Shown: positions 44,776 through 54,306, counted from the first letter of the stretch. The stretch is DNA of 64,000 nucleotides from Caballeronia catudaia (GCF_001544755.2 NZ_FCOF02000010.1:147017-211016), one strand, 5' to 3'. Numbers and translations: made by a program. Notes: generated by a model from the sequence alone, not told the origin.

Positions 44776-45165
44776 TCAGCCTCCCTGCGTCGGCTTGATC
44801 GACACGCTGTACGGCTGTCGCGCGCTGGCGGTCAGGTTTTCGAGGCTGAGCCGCACCGCGTGTTTCGCTGGCACGCCTTTCCAGATCGCCTGATTGAGGT
44901 ACGGAAAGTCCTGCGCGAGCGCGGTGACGAGAATGGTCGTCGGCTGCTTTTGCGCGGCGGCGAGCGCGCCCGCTTTCGCGAGAATCGCGCTCAGTTGCGG
45001 ATCGCGCGCGCCGAGGGCGTCAGCGGGAATCTCGAAGCGAAGGATGTCGGCGGAAATCGCCGGCTTGTCGGTCTGGGCCGTGCTGGCCGCGGGCATCGGC
45101 GCGCAGCCGGTTAAGGCGACTGCGACGGCGATGGCAAAAAGTGACGCTGCCCACTTCACTGGCAT
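44776..45165 (-). CDS. Putative lipoprotein, unknown function
   Basis: The 129-residue protein has a lipoprotein signal peptide with lipobox LTGC (cysteine at 21). The mature part appears as a small alpha/beta domain (SADILRFEIPADALGARDPQLSAI, then a beta-rich AVRLSLENLTASARQPYSVSI). The start is the ATG at 45165, preceded by AGGAGATGCC. It is the first gene of the trio. It may be a periplasmic component of a small envelope machine, but this is inference. Confidence 0.65.
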   Translation of the reverse strand: MPVKWAASLFAIAVAVALTGCAPMPAASTAQTDKPAISADILRFEIPADALGARDPQLSAILAKAGALAAAQKQPTTILVTALAQDFPYLNQAIWKGVPAKHAVRLSLENLTASARQPYSVSIKPTQGG

Positions 45166-45346
45166 CTCCTGATTGAGTCATGGCGATATGCGAGTTGTCG
45201 GCGCGGGCGCGCGCGACTTGATAGCCGCGCGCAAACGTTTCGCAATTAGCAAGACTTGACGCAGAAGACGCCGATTCGAGGAAGCGGCGCGCACGAATCA
45301 CGACGATCGGCGCGGCGCCCTTGCCGACGTGACAGCGACATGACGA

Positions 45347-45544
45347 TCAGATGCGCCACCATGCGCCCACCTTCGGTTCGGCATCGAGCGCGCGGAGGAA
45401 GTCATCGGCGAAGGCGTCGGCGGCGCGCTGCCAGTCTTGCGAGCCTTCGGGGAGATCGTGGGGATTTTTCAGGCCGCGCGCATGACGGATGACGGCGACC
45501 GTTTCGGTCAGGGCGGCGAGTGCGTCGAGGGTGTGGGCGTTCAT
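45347..45544 (-). CDS. Small hypothetical protein
   Basis: The 65-residue product starts MNAHTLDALAALTETVAVIRHARG and is mainly helical with aromatic tail residues (KVGAWWRI). It is not recognised. It diverges from the higBA pair, and the shared upstream region holds palindromes. Confidence 0.5.
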   Translation of the reverse strand: MNAHTLDALAALTETVAVIRHARGLKNPHDLPEGSQDWQRAADAFADDFLRALDAEPKVGAWWRI

Positions 45545-45608
45545 ACCGCGGTTATCGGCGCGGGCGGCACCGACTTTAGCGGATAACGCAATCGCAAACT
45601 TTACCAAT

Positions 45609-45626
45609 CGTACCAAATTTGATACG
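45609..45626. promoter_or_regulatory. Near-perfect palindrome in the higBA divergent region
   Basis: CGTACCAAATTTGATACG has 9-base arms with a single mismatched pair around a CAAATTTG core. It may be a binding site for the antitoxin or another regulator. Confidence 0.4.
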
Positions 45627-45701
45627 CTTCGATCAGCGCACGATGACAAGGATACGGGCGCGTAACGATAACAGTCAAAACGTCAACAGCATGGAAACGA
45701 A

Positions 45702-45717
45702 ATCATTAGGTAATGAT
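45702..45717. promoter_or_regulatory. Candidate HigA autoregulatory operator
   Basis: ATCATTA (45702-45708) and TAATGAT (45711-45717) form a perfect palindrome around GG, 20 bases before the toxin start codon. Antitoxins of this type usually repress their own operon through such sites. Confidence 0.5.
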
Positions 45718-45736
45718 AAGAACGGGAAGTTGAGTA

Positions 45737-46093
45737 ATGCAAGATGTCGTTCTGAAAGTCCGATTTTTTCGGCAAACCTGCGGCAATGAGCCGGTTCGTG
45801 AATGGCTGAGTAGCTTGGGCTCGGCGGACAAGAAGGCGATTGGCGCTGACATCAAGACCGTGCAGATTGGTTGGCCGCTCGGCATGCCGCTCGTTCGCAA
45901 ATTGAAGAAAGATCTATGGGAAGTACGGATTCATCTGCATCAAAGAATCGCGCGAGTGCTCTTCACCGTACGACACGGCGAGATGATTCTCCTCCACGGC
46001 TTCATCAAAAAATCGCAGGCGTTGCCCAAGAGCGATTTCGAACTGGCCGAGGCGCGAATGCGAGACGTCCACGACGGAGTGCCATATGACTAA
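45737..46093 (+). CDS. higB: HigB/RelE-superfamily toxin (phage-derived Gp49-like)
   Basis: The 118-residue protein matches the Gp49-like branch of the RelE/HigB mRNA-interferase toxins. Family features are FFRQTCGNEPVREWL at the start, LGMPLVRKLKKDLWEVRI, RIARVLFTVRHGEMILLHGFIKKSQALPKSDFELAEARM spread over residues 71-109. The HGFIKK and late basic residues form the usual catalytic surface. The toxin gene comes first and overlaps the antitoxin by 8 bases, the higBA order. Codon use is slightly less GC-rich than nearby genes, in keeping with a mobile module. Confidence 0.9.
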   Translation: MQDVVLKVRFFRQTCGNEPVREWLSSLGSADKKAIGADIKTVQIGWPLGMPLVRKLKKDLWEVRIHLHQRIARVLFTVRHGEMILLHGFIKKSQALPKSDFELAEARMRDVHDGVPYD

Positions 46094-46376
46094 GAAACAT
46101 GTCGGAAGCGACTTCGACGATTTCCTCGAAGAAGAAGGCATCCTCGAGGAAGTGACCGCCACAGCGATCAAGCGGGTGATCGCCTGGCAGATCGAGCAGG
46201 AAATGAAGGCGCAGCACATCACCAAGACGGCGATGGCGGCAAAGATGAAAACGAGCCGCTCGGCGCTCAACCGTTTGCTCGACGCCAGCGATACCAGCCT
46301 TACGCTGACGACTTTGGCAAGCGCCGCAGCCGCGCTCGGCAAGCGGTTCAGATTCGAGCTCGTCAACGGGTCATAA
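46086..46376 (+). CDS. higA: HigA-type XRE antitoxin
   Basis: The 96-residue protein has an N-terminal acidic toxin-binding part (VGSDFDDFLEEEGILEEV) and a helix-turn-helix of the XRE/HTH_37 kind (KTAMAAKMKTSRSALNRLLDASDTSLTLTTLASAAAALG; about residues 48-86). It should neutralise the upstream toxin and repress the operon. It starts 8 bases inside the toxin gene. It converges with the MFS gene 5 bases away, with no visible terminator. Confidence 0.9.
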   Translation: MTKKHVGSDFDDFLEEEGILEEVTATAIKRVIAWQIEQEMKAQHITKTAMAAKMKTSRSALNRLLDASDTSLTLTTLASAAAALGKRFRFELVNGS

Positions 46377-46381
46377 CCCCC

Positions 46382-47809
46382 TCAAGCCTTCGGCTTCCGA
46401 TGCCCCGAAACAAGCGCCCCCGCGTCGCGTGAAAGCCCGAACAGATCGAGCACGCCGACCAACCCCACGAACGCGACGATCAGAAACGCGACGCTGAAAT
46501 CCTCGGGCCCGACGGAATGCGCGTCGTGGCCATGAAACCACTCGCCGATGCGCAGCGCGATCGCGCCGATCGCGACGCCGATGCCCATCGTCATCTGGAA
46601 AAGCGTGCTGGAGAGCGCCGATGCGCCGCTCATCTGCGCTTTCGGGACGTCGGCGAAAGCGAGCGTATTCAGCGCGGTGAACTGCAGCGAACGCGACAGG
46701 CCGCTCGCGAACAGCACGACGACGATCAGGAGCCTCGGGGTCGCTGGCGTGAGCAGGCTCATCGCGGCGAGCGACAGGGCGGCGATCACGCCATTGACGA
46801 TCAGCACCGGACGGAACCCGAACTGGCGCATCACGGGCGTCGTCACGAGCTTCATCGACAGATTGCCGGCGAACACCGCGAGCGTCAGCAGACCCGATTC
46901 GAACGCGTTCATGCCGAAGCCGACCTGGAACATCAACGGCAGCAGAAACGGCGCCGCGCTGATCGCGATGCGAAAAAGCGAGCCGCCGCCCATCGCGACG
47001 GCGAAAGTCTTCACCTTCAGCGCCGACAGATCGACGACGGGCTGCGCCGCCCGCCGCAAATGCCGCCACGACGCGATGCCCGCCACCACGCCCACCGCGA
47101 CGAGCACGCCGACGAAGCGCCAGTCCGCGTCGCTGCGGCCGACGAGCTCCATCGCGTAGAGCAGCGTCGTGCACGCGATGCCGCAGAGCGCGAAGCCCGG
47201 CAGATCGAAGCGGCGTTTCGCGTCCTCGCGCACGTTGTCGATATGGCGCAGCGTCAGCAAGAGGCCGATCACTCCGAGCGGCACGTTCAGGTAGAAGATC
47301 CAGCGCCACGACGAGTACGTCGTGATGAAACCGCCCAGCGGCGGGCCGATCACCGGCGCGACGAGCCCCGGCCATGTGATGATCGCGATCGCGCGCATCA
47401 GGCCTTCCTTGGGCGTCGCGCGCAGCACGGCGAGGCGGCCGACCGGCACCATCATCGCGCCGCCGATGCCTTGGAGCACGCGCGCCGCGGCGAAGGCGGG
47501 CAGGGTCGAGGTCGTCGCGCACAGCACGGACGCCGCCGTGAACACCGCGATCGCGCTGGCGAACACCGTGCGCAGGCCGAAGCGGTCAGCGGCCCAGCCG
47601 GAAATCGGAATGAAGACGGCGAGCGTCAGCAGATACGCCGTGATGCCGAGACTCATGTCCGCGGGATGCACGTTGAACGAGCGCGCCATCTGCGGCAAAG
47701 CGGTGGCGATGATCGTGCCGTCGAGGTTCTCCATGAAGAACGTCGCCGCGACGAGCATGACGATGAGCGACGAGGCCTTGTTCTTCTCGCGATCGCTTGC
47801 TGACGGCAT
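46382..47809 (-). CDS. MFS drug-type exporter (DHA2 / EmrB-QacA family)
   Basis: The 475-residue protein has about fourteen membrane helices. It carries the DHA2 signature FFMENLDGTIIATALPQMA in helix 1, the SGWAADRFGLR loop between helices 2 and 3, and the RVLQGIGGAMMVPVGRLAVLR and PVIGPPLGGFI segments of antiporter motif C. Members export drugs, detergents or metabolites with protons. It is divergent from an aldo/keto reductase across a region with a 9-base inverted repeat, so the two could share a regulator. Confidence 0.9.
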   Translation of the reverse strand: MPSASDREKNKASSLIVMLVAATFFMENLDGTIIATALPQMARSFNVHPADMSLGITAYLLTLAVFIPISGWAADRFGLRTVFASAIAVFTAASVLCATTSTLPAFAAARVLQGIGGAMMVPVGRLAVLRATPKEGLMRAIAIITWPGLVAPVIGPPLGGFITTYSSWRWIFYLNVPLGVIGLLLTLRHIDNVREDAKRRFDLPGFALCGIACTTLLYAMELVGRSDADWRFVGVLVAVGVVAGIASWRHLRRAAQPVVDLSALKVKTFAVAMGGGSLFRIAISAAPFLLPLMFQVGFGMNAFESGLLTLAVFAGNLSMKLVTTPVMRQFGFRPVLIVNGVIAALSLAAMSLLTPATPRLLIVVVLFASGLSRSLQFTALNTLAFADVPKAQMSGASALSSTLFQMTMGIGVAIGAIALRIGEWFHGHDAHSVGPEDFSVAFLIVAFVGLVGVLDLFGLSRDAGALVSGHRKPKA

Positions 47810-47851
47810 CGGTCGGGCACTCCTCTTCGTGTATCGGGAAGGCTGCCATTC

Positions 47852-47880
47852 TAGCCGCGACAGCAGACCTTTCGCGGCTA
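47852..47880. promoter_or_regulatory. Inverted repeat between the MFS and aldo/keto reductase genes
   Basis: TAGCCGCGA (47852-47860) and TCGCGGCTA (47872-47880) are perfect 9-base arms separated by 11 bases. The region is divergent and holds no regulator gene. Confidence 0.45.
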
Positions 47881-48002
47881 TGGTAGGTTTTGCGATTGCC
47901 GGAAAACCAGCCAGAAGTCATTTCCGACAATGCGCCAACGCGATGCCGACATCGTGCCAACGCCGCGCAAACACCACGCCAACAAGAACGAGGACAGAGC
48001 AC

Positions 48003-49055
48003 ATGAAGTTTCGGAAACTGGGTGATTCGGGTGTCGAAGTCAGCCTGATCGGGCTCGGCACCATGACCTGGGGCGAGCAGAACACCGAGAGCGAAGCGCA
48101 CGAGCAGATTGATTACGCGCTCGGCGAAGGCGTGAATCTGATCGATGCCGCCGAAATGTACCCGGTCCCGCCGCGTCCAGAAACGCAGGGCCGCACGGAG
48201 GAATACATCGGCACGTGGCTCGCGAAGCATGCCGCCAAGCGCGGCGATATCGTGCTCGCGACGAAGATGGCCGGACCCGCGCGCCAGCCGCACAATCCCC
48301 GGCACATCCGTGGCGCGGGCAATCAGTTCGATCGCAAGAATCTGAACGAGGCCATCGACGGCAGTCTGAAACGCCTGCAAACGGATTACGTCGATCTGTA
48401 TCAGTTGCACTGGCCCGACCGCAACACGATGACCTTCGGCCGGCCGTCGTATCCGTATATCGACGACGAATACACGGTGCCCATCGAGGAAACGCTCGCC
48501 GTGCTCGCCGATCTCGTGAAGGCAGGCAAGATCCGTCATGTGGGCGTGTCGAACGAAACGCCCTGGGGCGTCGCGCAATTCCTGCGCGCAGCCGAAAAGG
48601 CGGGACTGCCGAAGATCGTCAGCATTCAGAATCCGTACAGTCTCGTGAATCGCACCTACGAGTTCGGCCTGTCGGAGTTCACGCACAGGGAAGGCGTCGG
48701 GCTGCTTGCGTACTCGCCGCTCGCGTTCGGCTGGCTGTCCGGCAAGTACGAAGGCGGCGCGCGTCCGGCGGGCGCGCGCATCACGCTCTATGAGCGCTTC
48801 CAGCGTTACAGCAAGCCGCAGGCGCTCGCGGCGATCACGTCGTATGTCGAATTGACGAAGCGCCACGGACTCACGCCGACGCAACTCGCGCTCGCGTTCG
48901 TCAACACGCGGCCGTTCACGACCAGCACGTTGATCGGCGCGACCTCGATGGCGCAGTTGAAAGAGAACATCGAGAGCGTAAACGTCGAACTGTCGGAAGA
49001 AATTCTGGCGGAAATCGACGCGTTGCACGAACGTCAGCCGAACCCCGCGCCGTGA
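48003..49055 (+). CDS. Aldo/keto reductase (Tas / voltage-channel-beta-like)
   Basis: The 350-residue NADP(H)-dependent oxidoreductase has the Asp-Tyr-Lys-His tetrad in NLIDAAEMYPVP, LATKMAG and LYQLHWPDRN, and the family start MKFRKLGDSGVEVSLIGLGTMTWG. These match the Tas-type group. The cofactor-binding C-terminus (TSTLIGATSMAQLKENI) is present. The substrate is unknown; detoxification of carbonyls fits the neighbouring exporter. A GAGGA site lies before the ATG at 48003. The frame extends far upstream by chance. Confidence 0.9.
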   Translation: MKFRKLGDSGVEVSLIGLGTMTWGEQNTESEAHEQIDYALGEGVNLIDAAEMYPVPPRPETQGRTEEYIGTWLAKHAAKRGDIVLATKMAGPARQPHNPRHIRGAGNQFDRKNLNEAIDGSLKRLQTDYVDLYQLHWPDRNTMTFGRPSYPYIDDEYTVPIEETLAVLADLVKAGKIRHVGVSNETPWGVAQFLRAAEKAGLPKIVSIQNPYSLVNRTYEFGLSEFTHREGVGLLAYSPLAFGWLSGKYEGGARPAGARITLYERFQRYSKPQALAAITSYVELTKRHGLTPTQLALAFVNTRPFTTSTLIGATSMAQLKENIESVNVELSEEILAEIDALHERQPNPAP

Positions 49056-49345
49056 AATTTCCTGCGGGCTCAACGATTTGACGGAGAATCGCATGGTTCG
49101 CGCGCGAATGTGTCAGCATTGACGTTCGCGCCTTCGTCCGATATCGCTTTGTAACGCCGGGCTCACTTTTGGCCCGTACTCTGCCGTAATGCCGCCCGGA
49201 TCCTGCAATGCGGGATTCGCGGCGCGCTCCTCGTGTCACCCGCGGTGCAGTGCCGGCACCAAGGCACTACACTTGCTCGATGGTCCTGGTTGCCCGCTGC
49301 GGCGCCTTTCGCCACAGCGCGCTCTTTGCAAAGGAGTCGTCGCTC

Positions 49346-51439
49346 ATGTCTCAAGCATCATCGCAGGGCAAAGATCTCGATCGCCTCACGATCGACACCA
49401 TCCGCACGCTTTCGATGGACGCCGTGCAAAAGGCCAATTCCGGCCACCCCGGCACACCGATGGCGCTCGCGCCCGTCGCATTCCATCTCTGGCAAAACCA
49501 TCTTCGCTACGATCCGGACGCACCGCTCTGGCCGAATCGAGACCGCTTCGTGCTGTCGGTCGGTCATGCGTCGATGCTGCTGTATTCGCTGCTGCATCTC
49601 GCGGGCGTGAAGGAAGTCGACGAAGACGGCAAGCCGACCGGCAACGCCGCCGTATCCCTCGACGACATCAAGCAGTTCCGCCAGATCGACAGCAAGACCC
49701 CTGGCCATCCGGAGTTCCGCCTGACCACAGGCGTCGAGACGACGACCGGGCCGCTGGGGCAAGGGCTCGGCAACAGCGTCGGGATGGCGATGGCCGCTCG
49801 CTGGAAGGAGGCGCGCTTCAACAAGGGCAAGGACACGATCTTCGATTACCGCGTCTACGCGCTCTGTGGCGACGGCGACATGATGGAAGGCGTGTCGCAC
49901 GAAGCAGCGTCGCTAGCGGGGCATCTGAAGCTGTCGAACCTGATCTGGATCTACGACAGCAACACGATCACCATCGAAGGCCATACGGAGCTCGCGTACA
50001 GCGACGATGTCGAAGCGCGCTTTCACGGCTACAACTGGCACACGCTGCACGTCGACGACGCCAACGACGCAAACGCGCTCGAAGACGCCATCAACAAGGC
50101 GAAGTCGCACACTGACAAGCCGACGCTGATCGTCGTGAAGAGCATCATCGGCTGGGGCGCGCCGAACAAGCAGAACACCGCGAGCGCGCACGGCGAGGCG
50201 CTCGGCGAGGAGGAAGTGAAGCTCGCGAAGAAGTTCTACGGCTGGCCGGAAGACAAGCAGTTCTACGTGCCCGAAGGCGTGATGCAGCACTTCGCCGACG
50301 GCATGGGCGCGCGCGGCAAGAGGGCGCACACGGAATGGAAGCAGCGTTTCGACGCCTACGAAAAAGCGCAGCCCGAGCTCGCGAAAGAAGCGTGGATGAT
50401 GCTGGAGCACAAGCTGCCCGAAGGCTGGGAAAGCGCGATTCCGACCTTCGAGGCGGACCCGAAGGGGCTCGCCACGCGCGATTCGTCGGGCAAGGTGCTC
50501 AACGCGATCGCGCAGCGCATTCCGTGGATCATCGGCGGCGCGGCGGACCTGTCGCCATCGACGAAAACGAATCTCAAGTTCGAAGGCGCGGGCAGCTTCG
50601 AGCACGACAGCTACGGCGGCCGCAACCTGCACTTCGGCATTCGCGAGCACGGCATGGGCGCGGTCTGCAACGGCCTCGCGCTGTCGAATCTGCGGCCGTA
50701 CGGTTCGACGTTCCTGATCTTCAGCGACTACATGAAGCCGCCGATCCGCCTCTCCGCGATCATGGAAGTGCCGGTGATCTACGTGTTCACGCACGACTCC
50801 ATCGGCGTCGGCGAAGACGGCCCGACGCATCAGCCGATCGAGCAGCTCGCGACCTTGCGCGCGGTGCCGGGCCTCTGCCTGCTGCGTCCCGCCGATGCCA
50901 ACGAAGTCGGCGAAGCGTGGCGCGTCGCGCTGTCGCACACGAAGGAGCCGTCGTGTCTCGTGCTGACGCGTCAGCCGCTGCCGACCTTCGACCGCAAGAA
51001 ATACGCATCGGCGGAAGGCGTGCGGCGCGGCGCTTACGTGCTCGCCGATACCGAAGGCGGGAAGAAGCCCGAAGTGCTGTTGCTCGCGACCGGCAGCGAA
51101 GTCTCGCTGTGCGTCGAGGCCTATGAGAAGCTGAAGGCCGAAGGCGTCGCGGCGCGCGTCGTGTCGATGCCCTCGTGGGACATCTTCGAGCAGCAGGATC
51201 TGGCGTACAAGGAGTCGGTGCTGCCGCCCGACGTGCATGCGCGCGTCTGCGTCGAGCAGGCCGCGACGATCGGCTGGGACCGCTATGTCGGCCGCCTGGG
51301 ATCGCAGATCGTGATGCACACGTTCGGCGCGTCGGCGCCGCTCAAGGCGCTCAAGACGAAGTTCGGCTTCACGCCGGAGGCGGTCTACGAGGCCGCGAAA
51401 AAGCAGATCGAACGCGTCAAAGCCAACGGCAAGGAGTGA
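49346..51439 (+). CDS. tktA: Transketolase
   Basis: Transketolase moves two-carbon units in the pentose-phosphate pathway with thiamine diphosphate. The 697-residue protein has the N-terminal DAVQKANSGHPGTPMALAP, the pyrophosphate-binding GDGDMMEGVSHEA followed by an N-TIEG segment, IREHGMGAVCNG with the ThDP-activating glutamate, and FTHDSIGVGEDGPTHQP. The length is close to the usual 665-700. The ATG at 49346 follows AAGGAG. The gnd gene follows after 6 bases, so the pair is co-transcribed. Confidence 0.96.
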   Translation: MSQASSQGKDLDRLTIDTIRTLSMDAVQKANSGHPGTPMALAPVAFHLWQNHLRYDPDAPLWPNRDRFVLSVGHASMLLYSLLHLAGVKEVDEDGKPTGNAAVSLDDIKQFRQIDSKTPGHPEFRLTTGVETTTGPLGQGLGNSVGMAMAARWKEARFNKGKDTIFDYRVYALCGDGDMMEGVSHEAASLAGHLKLSNLIWIYDSNTITIEGHTELAYSDDVEARFHGYNWHTLHVDDANDANALEDAINKAKSHTDKPTLIVVKSIIGWGAPNKQNTASAHGEALGEEEVKLAKKFYGWPEDKQFYVPEGVMQHFADGMGARGKRAHTEWKQRFDAYEKAQPELAKEAWMMLEHKLPEGWESAIPTFEADPKGLATRDSSGKVLNAIAQRIPWIIGGAADLSPSTKTNLKFEGAGSFEHDSYGGRNLHFGIREHGMGAVCNGLALSNLRPYGSTFLIFSDYMKPPIRLSAIMEVPVIYVFTHDSIGVGEDGPTHQPIEQLATLRAVPGLCLLRPADANEVGEAWRVALSHTKEPSCLVLTRQPLPTFDRKKYASAEGVRRGAYVLADTEGGKKPEVLLLATGSEVSLCVEAYEKLKAEGVAARVVSMPSWDIFEQQDLAYKESVLPPDVHARVCVEQAATIGWDRYVGRLGSQIVMHTFGASAPLKALKTKFGFTPEAVYEAAKKQIERVKANGKE

Positions 51440-51445
51440 ACCATC

Positions 51446-52426
51446 ATGCAGATCGGCATCGTGGGACTGGGTCGCATGGGCGGCAACATCGGGCGGCGCC
51501 TGATGCGCGCCGGGCATACGTGCGTCGTGTACGACCACGCTCCGCAAGCGACCGAAGCGCTGGCGAGCGAAGGCGCGACGGGCGCCAGGGATCTGGGCGA
51601 TCTCGTCGCGAAGCTCGACGCGCCGCGCGTCGTCTGGCTGATGCTGCCCGCGGGCAAGATCACCGAGGACACGCTCAACGATCTGCACAAGATCCTCGGC
51701 GCGGACGACGTGATCATCGACGGCGGCAACACTTTCTACAAGGACGACATCCGCCGCGCCGGGCAACTGCGCGAGCAGGGCATTCATTATGTCGATGTCG
51801 GCACATCGGGCGGCGTCTGGGGCCTGACGCGCGGCTATTGCATGATGATCGGCGGCGATGAGGCGGTGGTGAAGCGCATCGATCCGATACTCGCGACGCT
51901 CGCGCCCGGACGCGGCGACATTCCCGAAACGCCGGGACGCGAAGGGCGCGATCCGCGCGTCGAGAACGGCTATATGCATTGCGGGCCGGTCGGCTCGGGG
52001 CATTTCGTGAAGATGGTCCACAACGGCATCGAATACGGATTGATGCAGGCGTATGCCGAGGGCTTTCACATCCTGAGGCACAAGGAGTCGAAGGATCTCG
52101 CGGAAGACGAGCGCTATTCGCTCGATCTCGCGGATGTCGCCGAAGTGTGGCGGCGCGGCAGCGTGGTGTCGTCATGGCTGCTCGATCTGACCGCGGGCGC
52201 GCTCGCGACCGACGGCACGCTCGAACGCTTCTCGACCGAAGTCGCGGACAGCGGCGAAGGGCGCTGGACGATCGAGGCGGCGATCGAGGAAGCGGTGCCC
52301 GCGCAGGTGCTGTCGGCGGCGCTCTACACGCGTTTTCGCTCACGCGACGCCGAGTCGTTCCCCGAGCGCATGCTGTCCGCGATGCGCTTCGGCTTCGGCG
52401 GGCATCACGAGTTTCCGGTGAAGTAG
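51446..52426 (+). CDS. gnd: 6-phosphogluconate dehydrogenase, short (YqeC/GndA-type)
   Basis: The enzyme decarboxylates 6-phosphogluconate to ribulose-5-phosphate. At 326 residues this is the short form, about 140 shorter than the E. coli Gnd. It has the Rossmann start [49 protein letters not shown], and the catalytic [21 protein letters not shown] with the lysine and histidine. The residue after strand 2 (YDH) suggests NAD rather than NADP, which is an inference. Its position right behind transketolase places it in the oxidative pentose-phosphate pathway. Confidence 0.93.
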   Translation: MQIGIVGLGRMGGNIGRRLMRAGHTCVVYDHAPQATEALASEGATGARDLGDLVAKLDAPRVVWLMLPAGKITEDTLNDLHKILGADDVIIDGGNTFYKDDIRRAGQLREQGIHYVDVGTSGGVWGLTRGYCMMIGGDEAVVKRIDPILATLAPGRGDIPETPGREGRDPRVENGYMHCGPVGSGHFVKMVHNGIEYGLMQAYAEGFHILRHKESKDLAEDERYSLDLADVAEVWRRGSVVSSWLLDLTAGALATDGTLERFSTEVADSGEGRWTIEAAIEEAVPAQVLSAALYTRFRSRDAESFPERMLSAMRFGFGGHHEFPVK

Positions 52427-52445
52427 CCGTCTCTCGAGCGATGCA

Positions 52446-52487
52446 GAAACGGCGATGGACTGTGAAAGTCCATCGCCGTTTTCATTT
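52446..52487. terminator. Terminator between gnd and the ABC permease gene
   Basis: A 15-bp perfect stem (52447-52461 with 52467-52481, loop GTGAA) is followed on the plus strand by TCATTTCATT. Converging genes share it. Confidence 0.9.
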
Positions 52488-53336
52488 CATCATGCGCCGC
52501 CGGAAAAGCCACGCGCACACGAAGAACGGCACGATCGCATACGCGATCAATACGCCGACATGCAGCGCCACGCCGTCGAACGGGCGGGCGAGCATCGCGC
52601 AGCGGATCAGTTCCACCGCATGATAGAGCGGCAGCGCCTGCGTGACGTGCCGGGCGAGCGCGGGCAACTGCGCGATCGGGAAGAACACGCCGGAGAGCAG
52701 GAGCATCGGCGTGAGCGCGAGCGTCTGATAGAACATGAAGAAGTCGTAGCTCGGCGCAAGCGCGGTGACGACCATCGCCGTGCTCGCGAACGCCAGTCCC
52801 GTCAGCACGATGATGGGCACCGCTATCAGCATCGACGGAAATTCCGCGTAACCGAGCGCGCCCGCGACCAGCATGATCGCCACGCCCGACAGCACCGATT
52901 TGCTCGCGGCCCAGACGATCTCGCCGAGCACGATATCGCCGAGCGTAAGCGGTGTGTGCATGATCGCTTCCCACGTGCGCTGCACGTGCATGCGCGAGAA
53001 GCCGGAGTACATCGCCTCGAAGCTCGATGACATCATCACGCTCGACGCCACCGTGCCCGCCGCGAGAAACGCGATATACGACACGCCATCGACATGCCCG
53101 ACCATCAGCCCGAGGCCGAGTCCGAGGCCGAACAGATAGATCATCGGGTCGGCGAGATTGCCGATCATCGACGCAATCGCGAGTTTCTTCCAGACGAGAT
53201 AGTTGCGTCGCCACACCGACATCCAGTGCGTGGCGTTCGCGGGAAGCGCGTTGGACAACGGAGACAGATTGTCCGAATGCTTCGGCGGCGTGCGCGCGCG
53301 TTTTCCGTCGACGCGCGATTGTTCGAGCGTATCCAT
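52482..53336 (-). CDS. ABC-2 exporter permease (NodJ-like)
   Basis: The 284-residue protein has six hydrophobic helices and the NodJ/ABC-2 features: [63 protein letters not shown], and [32 protein letters not shown] near the C-terminus. It pairs with the ATPase encoded 4 bases upstream on the same strand. NodIJ export lipochitin oligosaccharides in rhizobia; close relatives in Burkholderia are housekeeping exporters of unknown substrate. The start is the ATG at 53336. Confidence 0.9.
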   Translation of the reverse strand: MDTLEQSRVDGKRARTPPKHSDNLSPLSNALPANATHWMSVWRRNYLVWKKLAIASMIGNLADPMIYLFGLGLGLGLMVGHVDGVSYIAFLAAGTVASSVMMSSSFEAMYSGFSRMHVQRTWEAIMHTPLTLGDIVLGEIVWAASKSVLSGVAIMLVAGALGYAEFPSMLIAVPIIVLTGLAFASTAMVVTALAPSYDFFMFYQTLALTPMLLLSGVFFPIAQLPALARHVTQALPLYHAVELIRCAMLARPFDGVALHVGVLIAYAIVPFFVCAWLFRRRMMK

Positions 53337-53340
53337 GAAC

Positions 53341-54306
53341 TCAGTCCACCATCTCGCGCCCCGTGAGGCGCAGGAACACATCTTCGAGATTCGCCGGCCG
53401 ATGCAGATAGCGCACGTCGGCGCGGCCTTTCACGCGCACATGCACGGGTTGCGGATCGTCGACGTAGCAAAAGAGCGTCTCGCCGCTCACCTCCATGCGC
53501 TCGACGAAGGGCGCGAGCTCCGCGGCGAGCGCCTGCGGATCGGGGCCGTAGATTTCGATCACGTCCGAACCGATCACCGATTCGATCAGATCGTGCGGCC
53601 GTCCTTCGGCGATCTTGCGGCCTTCCTCGATCACGCAGAGCCGGTCGCACAGACGCTCGGCTTCTTCCATGAAGTGCGTCGTCAGGAGAATCGTCTTGCC
53701 GCGCGCGAGCAGGGAGCGCAAGCGCTCCCAGATGAGATGCCGCGCCTGCGGATCGAGGCCCGTGGTCGGTTCGTCCATCACGAGGACATCGGGATCGTTG
53801 ACGAGCGCGCGCGCGAGCGTAAGGCGCCGCTTCATGCCGCCCGACAGTTCGCCGACGCGCGCATCTGCCTTGCTCTCCAGCCGCGCGAACTCCAGCAGCG
53901 AAGGCACGAGCGCATCCATGCGCGCGCCCCGCAGGCCGAAGTAGCGGCCAAACACGAGCAGATTCTCGCGCACCGTGAAATCGGGATCGAGATTGTCGAA
54001 CTGCGGCACGACGCCTACGCGCTCGCGTGCGAAACGGGCGCGCGCGGGCACCGGCTCGCCGACGAGCCGGATCGCGCCACCGTCCGGCGACGTGATGCCG
54101 AGCAGCATCTTGAGCGTCGTCGTCTTGCCCGCGCCGTTCGGGCCGAGCAGTCCGAAGCATTCGCCGGGCCGCACATCGAACGACAGGCCACCGACGACCG
54201 TGCGCTCACCGTAGCGCTTCCTTACTTCAGTGAATTCGATGGCGGGCGGCGCGCCGGTTTCATCGGCGACGATGCGTTTCGCTCGTTGCAATGTTTGATC
54301 AGTCAT
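53341..54306 (-). CDS. ABC-2 exporter ATPase (NodI-like)
   Basis: The 321-residue protein has Walker [16 protein letters not shown]-loop [18 protein letters not shown], signature [15 protein letters not shown], Walker [13 protein letters not shown] and the switch histidine in [16 protein letters not shown]. The [20 protein letters not shown] wording is that of NodI and daunorubicin-type exporters. The start at 54306 was chosen because the frame upstream (to 54414) is not family-like. It forms an exporter with the NodJ-like permease. No nod or polyketide biosynthesis genes are nearby. Confidence 0.9.
   Translation of the reverse strand: MTDQTLQRAKRIVADETGAPPAIEFTEVRKRYGERTVVGGLSFDVRPGECFGLLGPNGAGKTTTLKMLLGITSPDGGAIRLVGEPVPARARFARERVGVVPQFDNLDPDFTVRENLLVFGRYFGLRGARMDALVPSLLEFARLESKADARVGELSGGMKRRLTLARALVNDPDVLVMDEPTTGLDPQARHLIWERLRSLLARGKTILLTTHFMEEAERLCDRLCVIEEGRKIAEGRPHDLIESVIGSDVIEIYGPDPQALAAELAPFVERMEVSGETLFCYVDDPQPVHVRVKGRADVRYLHRPANLEDVFLRLTGREMVD

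Noticed and set aside
49913..52081. A 722-codon open frame on the minus strand
   Set aside because: It is antisense to transketolase and gnd and has no recognisable domain.
52482..54306. True nodulation nodIJ genes
   Set aside because: There are no nodABC, nod boxes or symbiosis genes in the window; the pair is better called NodIJ-like.
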